NCBI RefSeq assembly: GCF_031585635.1
Contig: NZ_CP134195.1
Coordinates: 3,100,001 to 3,164,000, forward strand
From: Paraburkholderia sp. FT54
Lineage (GTDB): Bacteria; Pseudomonadota; Gammaproteobacteria; Burkholderiales; Burkholderiaceae
Length of the DNA stretch: 64,000 nucleotides
Reading direction: 5' to 3'
Below are positions 59,245-64,000 of this stretch, piece by piece. A program made the translations under genes and the position numbers. The notes under the pieces were generated by a model. That model saw only the letters and a list, made by a program, of their open reading frames with translations. It was not told the origin of the DNA and made no database searches. The number at the start of each line of letters is the position of its first letter. Position 1 is the stretch's first letter.

Positions 59245-62200
59245 GTGACGTCTTCCGGATCGGCGCGCCCTGCCCGCCGCAACACTGCATCGCCCAACGC
59301 TCGCCCGGCCGACGCCGCCGCGCCCGCTGCTTCTTCCGCTGCCTCTGCCGCCGCGTCTTCCACAACCGCTGCTGAGCCGGCATCGGCCAGGCGCAGCGGC
59401 AAAAGCGCTCAGGCCGCGCACGCCGCCAAAGCCAGCAAGGCCGCTAAAAGCTCCACGCCCGTCAAGACGAAGGCTGTAAAGGCAGTCAAAACGGATAAGA
59501 CGACGCAAGCCGCCTCCGCCAAGGCGCAAAAACCCGCCAAGGCAGCCTCCCCGAAGATCAAGGTCGTGGCCGGTGCCCCGCAGGCGTCCACGCTGCAAGC
59601 GGTGCCGGCCGAATCGGCCACGGCCGTGTCCGACTCCGCGTCTTCTTCCACGTCCGCGCCGAAGAGTAGCGGCCGTACGCGCGAGGACAAGGACCATCCG
59701 CTGTTTCAGGACATCCGCTATCTGGGGCGCCTGCTCGGCGACGTGCTGCGCGAGCAGGAAGGCGACGCGGTGTTCGACGTCGTCGAAACGATCCGGCAGA
59801 CCGCCGTGCGTTTTCGCCGCGAAGACGACAGCGCCGCCGCGCAAACGCTCGACAAGAAACTGCGCTCGCTGAGCCCGGAGCAAACGGTCAGCGTGGTGCG
59901 CGCGTTCAGCTACTTTTCGCACCTCGCGAACATTGCTGAAGACCGCCATCGCAATCGCCGTCACCGGATTCACGCGCTGGCCGGCTCGACCTCGCAACCG
60001 GGCACGATTGCCCATGCGCTCGAACGGCTCGTCGAAGCCGGCGCGGCCGCCACGCCGGTGCTGCAACAGTTCTTCAACGACGCGCTGATCGTGCCGGTGC
60101 TCACCGCGCACCCGACCGAAGTGCAGCGCAAGAGCATTCTCGACGCGCAGCACGACGTTGCGCGCCTGCTCGCCGAACGCGACCAGCAGTTGACCGACCG
60201 CGAACGCGCGCACAACGAAGCGATGCTGCGCGCCCGCGTCACGTCGCTGTGGCAAACGCGCATGCTGCGCGATTCGCGCCTCTCCGTGGCCGACGAAATC
60301 GAAAACGCGCTGTCCTATTACCGCGCCACCTTCCTCGAGGAAATCCCGGCGCTCTACGCCGATATCGAAGAAGCGCTCACCGAGCATGGCCTCGAAGCGC
60401 GCCTGCCGCCGTTCTTCCAGATGGGCAGCTGGATCGGCGGCGACCGCGACGGCAATCCGAACGTCACGGCCGAAACGCTCGAAAACGCCATCACCCGCCA
60501 GGCCGCGGTGATCTTCGAGCATTACATGGAGCAGGTGCACAAGCTCGGCGCCGAGCTGTCGGTGTCGAACCTGCTGGCCGGCGCCAGCGACGCCCTGAAG
60601 GAACTCGCTGCCGCCTCGCCCGACCAGTCGCCGCATCGCACCGACGAGCCGTATCGCCGCGCCCTGATCGGCATGTACACGCGGCTCGCGGCAAGCGCGC
60701 GCGTGCGCCTCGGCGAAGGCAGCGTGCCGGTGCGCAGTGCCGGCCGCGGCGCGGCCCCGGTGCGTGCCGAACCCTACGGCGACTCGTCCGAATTCGAGCG
60801 CGATCTGCACGTGCTGATCGATTCGCTCGCCGAACATCACGGCGCGCCGCTTGCCGCACCGCGTCTGTCGCCGCTCGCGCGCGCCGCCGAAGTGTTCGGC
60901 TTCCATCTGGCCAGCATCGACTTGCGCCAGAGCTCCGACATTCACGAAGCGGTGATCGCCGAACTGCTCAAACGCGCGGGCGTCGAAGACAACTACGCGG
61001 CGCTCACGGAAGAAGACAAGCTCAAGGTGCTGCTCGCCGAACTGGCGCAGCCGCGTCCGCTGCGTCTGCCGTACGCGGAGTACTCCGATCTCGTGAAGAG
61101 CGAGCTCGGCGTGCTCGAAGAAGCGCGCATCACGCGCGAGAAATTCGGCGCGCGCGCGGTGCGCAACTACATCATCTCGCACACGGAGACCGTGAGCGAT
61201 CTGGTCGAAGTGATGCTGCTGCAAAAGGAAACCGGCCTGCTGCGCGGACGTCTGGGCGACGCGAACGATCCGGCGCAGGCGGCCCTGATGGTGATCCCGC
61301 TGTTCGAGACGATCCCCGACCTGCGCAATGCGCCGCACATCATGCGCGATCTGATCGCGCTGCCGGGCGTCGATGCGCTGATCGAACATCAGGGCAACGA
61401 GCAGGAAGTGATGCTCGGCTATTCGGACAGCAACAAGGACGGCGGCTTCCTCACGTCGAGCTGGGAGTTGTACCGCGCCGAACTCGCGCTGGTGTCGCTC
61501 TTCAACGAACGCGGCGTGACGCTGCGGCTGTTCCATGGGCGCGGAGGCACCGTCGGCCGTGGCGGCGGTCCGACCTATCAGGCGATCCTGTCGCAGCCGC
61601 CGGGCACCGTCGACGGCCAGATCCGCTTGACCGAGCAAGGCGAAGTGATCGCGAGCAAGTTCGGCAATCCGGAAATCGGCCGGCGCAATCTGGAGACGGT
61701 GGTCGCCGCCACGCTCGAAGCGTCGTTGCTGCCGCACGGCAATGCGCCGGCCCAACTGCCCGCCTTCGAAGAAACCATGCAGCAGTTGTCCGACGCGGCG
61801 ATGGCGTCCTACCGTGCGCTGGTCTATGAAACGCCGGGCTTCAAGGAGTACTTCTTCGAATCGACGCCGATTGCGGAGATCGCCGAATTGAACATCGGCA
61901 GCCGGCCGGCTTCGCGCAAGCTGCAGGATCCGAAGCAACGCAAGATCGAAGATCTGCGCGCGATTCCGTGGGGTTTCTCATGGGGCCAATGCCGTTTGCT
62001 GCTGACCGGCTGGTACGGTTTCGGCAGCGCCGTGGCCGCGCATCTGGACGGCGCGCCGAGCGAGGCCGAGCGCGCGCGCCGTCTCGCGCTGCTGAAGAAA
62101 ATGCACAAGACGTGGCCGTTCTTCTCGAACCTGCTGTCGAACATGGACATGGTGCTGGCGAAGACCGACCTCGCGGTCGCCTCGCGCTATGCCGCCCTCG

Positions 62201-62484
62201 TATCCGACAAGAAACTGCGCAAGCATGTGTTCGAGCGCATTGTCGCGGAATGGGAGCGCACGTCGAAGGTGTTGTCGGAGATCACGGGCAAGAGCGAACG
62301 GCTCGCGGAGAACCCGCTGCTCGCGCGTTCGATCAAGAACCGCTTCCCGTATCTCGATCCGCTGAATCACTTGCAGGTGGAACTGCTCAAGCGTCACCGC
62401 GCGGGCGACACCAACGCGCGCGTGCGGCGCGGGATTCATTTGAGCATCAACGGGATTGCGGCGGGCTTGCGCAATACGGGCTAA
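59245..62484 (+). CDS. ppc: Phosphoenolpyruvate carboxylase with long Ala/Lys-rich N-terminal extension
   Basis: This 1,079-residue enzyme makes oxaloacetate from PEP and bicarbonate, refilling the TCA cycle. Catalytic motifs: '[13 protein letters not shown]' (about 284-296), '[14 protein letters not shown]' (about 395-408), '[17 protein letters not shown]' and '[14 protein letters not shown]'; the C-terminus '[11 protein letters not shown]' is intact. The first about 145 residues are low-complexity (Ala, Ser, Lys, Thr; '[20 protein letters not shown]'), absent from the 883-residue E. coli enzyme. GTG 59245 is the start used; the folded domain begins near '[16 protein letters not shown]', so a later start cannot be excluded. 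Confidence 0.94.
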   Translation: MTSSGSARPARRNTASPNARPADAAAPAASSAASAAASSTTAAEPASARRSGKSAQAAHAAKASKAAKSSTPVKTKAVKAVKTDKTTQAASAKAQKPAKAASPKIKVVAGAPQASTLQAVPAESATAVSDSASSSTSAPKSSGRTREDKDHPLFQDIRYLGRLLGDVLREQEGDAVFDVVETIRQTAVRFRREDDSAAAQTLDKKLRSLSPEQTVSVVRAFSYFSHLANIAEDRHRNRRHRIHALAGSTSQPGTIAHALERLVEAGAAATPVLQQFFNDALIVPVLTAHPTEVQRKSILDAQHDVARLLAERDQQLTDRERAHNEAMLRARVTSLWQTRMLRDSRLSVADEIENALSYYRATFLEEIPALYADIEEALTEHGLEARLPPFFQMGSWIGGDRDGNPNVTAETLENAITRQAAVIFEHYMEQVHKLGAELSVSNLLAGASDALKELAAASPDQSPHRTDEPYRRALIGMYTRLAASARVRLGEGSVPVRSAGRGAAPVRAEPYGDSSEFERDLHVLIDSLAEHHGAPLAAPRLSPLARAAEVFGFHLASIDLRQSSDIHEAVIAELLKRAGVEDNYAALTEEDKLKVLLAELAQPRPLRLPYAEYSDLVKSELGVLEEARITREKFGARAVRNYIISHTETVSDLVEVMLLQKETGLLRGRLGDANDPAQAALMVIPLFETIPDLRNAPHIMRDLIALPGVDALIEHQGNEQEVMLGYSDSNKDGGFLTSSWELYRAELALVSLFNERGVTLRLFHGRGGTVGRGGGPTYQAILSQPPGTVDGQIRLTEQGEVIASKFGNPEIGRRNLETVVAATLEASLLPHGNAPAQLPAFEETMQQLSDAAMASYRALVYETPGFKEYFFESTPIAEIAELNIGSRPASRKLQDPKQRKIEDLRAIPWGFSWGQCRLLLTGWYGFGSAVAAHLDGAPSEAERARRLALLKKMHKTWPFFSNLLSNMDMVLAKTDLAVASRYAALVSDKKLRKHVFERIVAEWERTSKVLSEITGKSERLAENPLLARSIKNRFPYLDPLNHLQVELLKRHRAGDTNARVRRGIHLSINGIAAGLRNTG

Positions 62485-62520
62485 GCACGTACGCGGTTAT
62501 CCGCACGCATTGAGCGCACC

Positions 62521-62558
62521 AGCCGGGCGCGACGCTGTTCGTCGCGCCCGGCTTTTTT
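62521..62558 (+). terminator. Intrinsic terminator of ppc
   Basis: AGCCGGGCGCGAC (62521-62533) pairs with GTCGCGCCCGGCT (62541-62553), followed by T residues that run into the stop codon of the convergent methyltransferase gene. Confidence 0.92.
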
Positions 62559-63309
62559 ATTGCGCTTCGATCATCAACGCGTCGAGCTTGAACGAGCCGT
62601 CGTCCTGCACGTCGAAATACTGGCGGACTTCATCCGGCGAATTCGCCCACATCGAGCGGATCGCCACCACGCGCGGCTCCGGCGTGCGCATCCGCGCCAC
62701 CCACGAACTGAACTCGATGTCGATACGCCAACGCTCGCGAATCGATGCGCTGAACCCGGCCGTGGCGAATAACGCGAGCCACTCGTCGGCGCGGTAATCG
62801 CGAATATGCGAGCCGTCGCGCAACAACTCGATGGCCTGAATATGCGTGTCGAGCAACGGATGATCGCTCCCGGCGATGTCGATGAACAACACCTTGCCGC
62901 CCGGCTTCAACACGCGCCGCACTTCGGCGAGCGCGAGCGGCACGTCGTGCCAGTGATGCGCGCTCATCCGGCTGATCACCCAGTCGAACGAATGATCGGC
63001 GAACGGCAGCACTTCGGCCGCGCCCTGTTGCGTGCGAATGTTGGCGAGACCGCGCTCCTGCGCAGCGCCTTCCACCGTCGCCAGCATTTGCGGCGCGATG
63101 TCGTAGGCGACTACCGCTTTGGCGTGCGGCGCAACCGCGAAACTCGCGTGGCCCGCGCCGCAACCCATGTCGAGCACCGTGGTATCCGGCGTCGCCGCGA
63201 TCGCTTCGGCCAGCGTGCGCAGATCGGCGCCGGTGGCATGGGTCTGGCTCGTCAAATAGGCGGCGGCGGTCGAGCCAAAGGCGTCGGCGACCTGATCGTG
63301 ATGCTTCAT
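62557..63309 (-). CDS. Class I SAM-dependent methyltransferase (UbiE-like small-molecule type)
   Basis: This 250-residue protein starts at ATG 63309 ('MKHHDQVADAFGSTAAAYLT') with GGAG upstream. Motif I 'VLDMGCGAGHASFAVAP' (about 44-60), 'AAEVLPFADHSFDWVISRMS' (motif II region) and 'VLKPGGKVLFIDIAGSDHPL' (motif III) are classic for Methyltransf_11. The substrate is unknown. It is divergent from a MmyB-like regulator gene 154 bases away that may control it. Confidence 0.92.
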   Translation of the reverse strand: MKHHDQVADAFGSTAAAYLTSQTHATGADLRTLAEAIAATPDTTVLDMGCGAGHASFAVAPHAKAVVAYDIAPQMLATVEGAAQERGLANIRTQQGAAEVLPFADHSFDWVISRMSAHHWHDVPLALAEVRRVLKPGGKVLFIDIAGSDHPLLDTHIQAIELLRDGSHIRDYRADEWLALFATAGFSASIRERWRIDIEFSSWVARMRTPEPRVVAIRSMWANSPDEVRQYFDVQDDGSFKLDALMIEAQ

Positions 63310-63463
63310 GGGGAGGCTCCGGTTATGTATTTGGGGTGGCGCTGGAAGGCGTGGTGCCGTTCCAGCCGCTACAATAGAGACCGTTGTGTACCAGTACAAG
63401 TTGAGCAATTATTCTGGTATCTCCATTACCTCCCTCCACGTTCTCCACGCGCCGCCGATCAGA

Positions 63464-64000
63464 ATGACCACGCCGTCTTCCGCCGACAACCCGCCGCCGC
63501 TCGACCCCACTCCGGCCCGCGCGCTCGGCGACTTCATCCGCGCTCACCGTGAGCGGCTCTCGCCGCAAGCGGTCGGCCTGCCGCCGGGTCCGCGCCGCCG
63601 CACGCCCGGATTGCGGCGCGAGGAAGTGGCGCAACTGTGCGGCGTGAGTCCGACCTGGTACACGTGGATCGAACAGGGGCGCCCGGTCTCCGCTTCCGCC
63701 GACGCGCTCGCGCGCATCGCGGTCGCGTTGCAACTGTCGCGCGCCGAGCGGGCGTATCTGTTCGAACTGGCCGCCCAGCGCGACCCGGCGGAACCCGATC
63801 CGGCCGCCGCCGACGCGCCCGCCACCCTGCTGGAAACCGTACAGCTCGTGAGCGCGCCGGCCTACGTGCTCGACCGCCAGTGGAATGCGCTCGCATGGAA
63901 CGAGCGCGCCACGGGCCTGTTCGTCGGCTGGCTGGACGGCGCGCACGACCGCAATCTGCTGCGCTACACCTTCACCGAGCCGGCCGCGCGCGAGCTGATC
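63464..64000 (+). CDS. MmyB-like helix-turn-helix transcriptional regulator (partial)
   Basis: 179 residues are present from ATG 63464 (MTTPSSADNPPPLDPTPARA) to the window end; the frame stays open. Residues 20-90 form an XRE-type HTH with the MmyB hallmark 'RRRTPGLRREEVAQLCGVS' and 'WYTWIEQGRPV'. The PAS-like ligand domain starts at about 115 ('SAPAYVLDRQWNALAWNERA'). It is divergent from the SAM methyltransferase gene, which suggests local control. Confidence 0.88.
   Translation, partial: MTTPSSADNPPPLDPTPARALGDFIRAHRERLSPQAVGLPPGPRRRTPGLRREEVAQLCGVSPTWYTWIEQGRPVSASADALARIAVALQLSRAERAYLFELAAQRDPAEPDPAAADAPATLLETVQLVSAPAYVLDRQWNALAWNERATGLFVGWLDGAHDRNLLRYTFTEPAARELI

Noticed and set aside
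58894..61938. 1,014-codon open frame antisense to ppc
   Set aside because: It mirrors the codon bias of the PEP carboxylase gene, has no family features and is Arg/His-rich as expected for an antisense shadow.

Overview
The window is a high-GC stretch of a betaproteobacterial chromosome, most likely Paraburkholderia or Burkholderia. Supporting signs are the hemC-hemDX-hemY operon divergent from ppc, a fused HemD/HemX, a Porin_4-type porin, a MarR-free LysR/MFS catabolic style, small Burkholderia-type orphan proteins, and codon use dominated by GCG/GGC/CTG. Species cannot be fixed from sequence reading alone.

Layout. 1-2.7 kb: a minus-strand cluster of a LysR regulator, a broken MFS transporter and the start of an AstE/AspA-like zinc hydrolase. 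2.9-9.5 kb: accessory tract with a tyrosine integrase, a frameshifted PRiA4b-type remnant, small orphans, a surface-glycan-type methyltransferase and acyltransferase, and a GST. 9.68-25.55 kb: a segment bracketed by two almost identical, inverted copies of an IS3-family (IS150-group) element. It carries CsbD, Dcm with Vsr, a YbhB-like protein, a DHA2-type MFS pump, OtsA, two related sigma54 activators and two overlapping paralogous lipoproteins. 25.6-35.4 kb: a two-gene NitT/TauT-like ABC transporter, a diguanylate cyclase, an EnvZ/OmpR-type system divergent from a Spy/CpxP-like protein, and a pirin. 36-51 kb: a basic-amino-acid-type ABC transporter whose binding-protein gene is gutted, a porin, PII, NadE, an FUSC protein, Ppa, and an ALDH-SDR-MFS catabolic set. 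51.3-54.5 kb: a lower-GC accessory islet with an IS256-type transposase scrap, a PAAR / GH24 muramidase / LprI-like inhibitor cassette, and a structured C4-like RNA ahead of a small orphan gene. 54.6-64 kb: heme genes, ppc, a methyltransferase and a MmyB-like regulator cut by the window end.

Most notable points. (i) Rejoining the sequence on either side of each IS copy restores a perfect intrinsic-terminator hairpin, with the insertion at its apex. This suggests an element that targets terminator hairpins. (ii) The PAAR-muramidase-inhibitor trio looks like a stand-alone type VI secretion effector/immunity unit. (iii) The two-component system and the Spy-like gene share an intergenic region with two back-to-back GTAAY-N5-GTAAC boxes, a Cpx-like wiring. 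(iv) Several genes are decaying: the MFS gene, the amino-acid-binding protein, the PRiA4b-like gene and an IS256-type transposase.

Start sites were chosen by ribosome binding site and family alignment from memory. No database search was possible.
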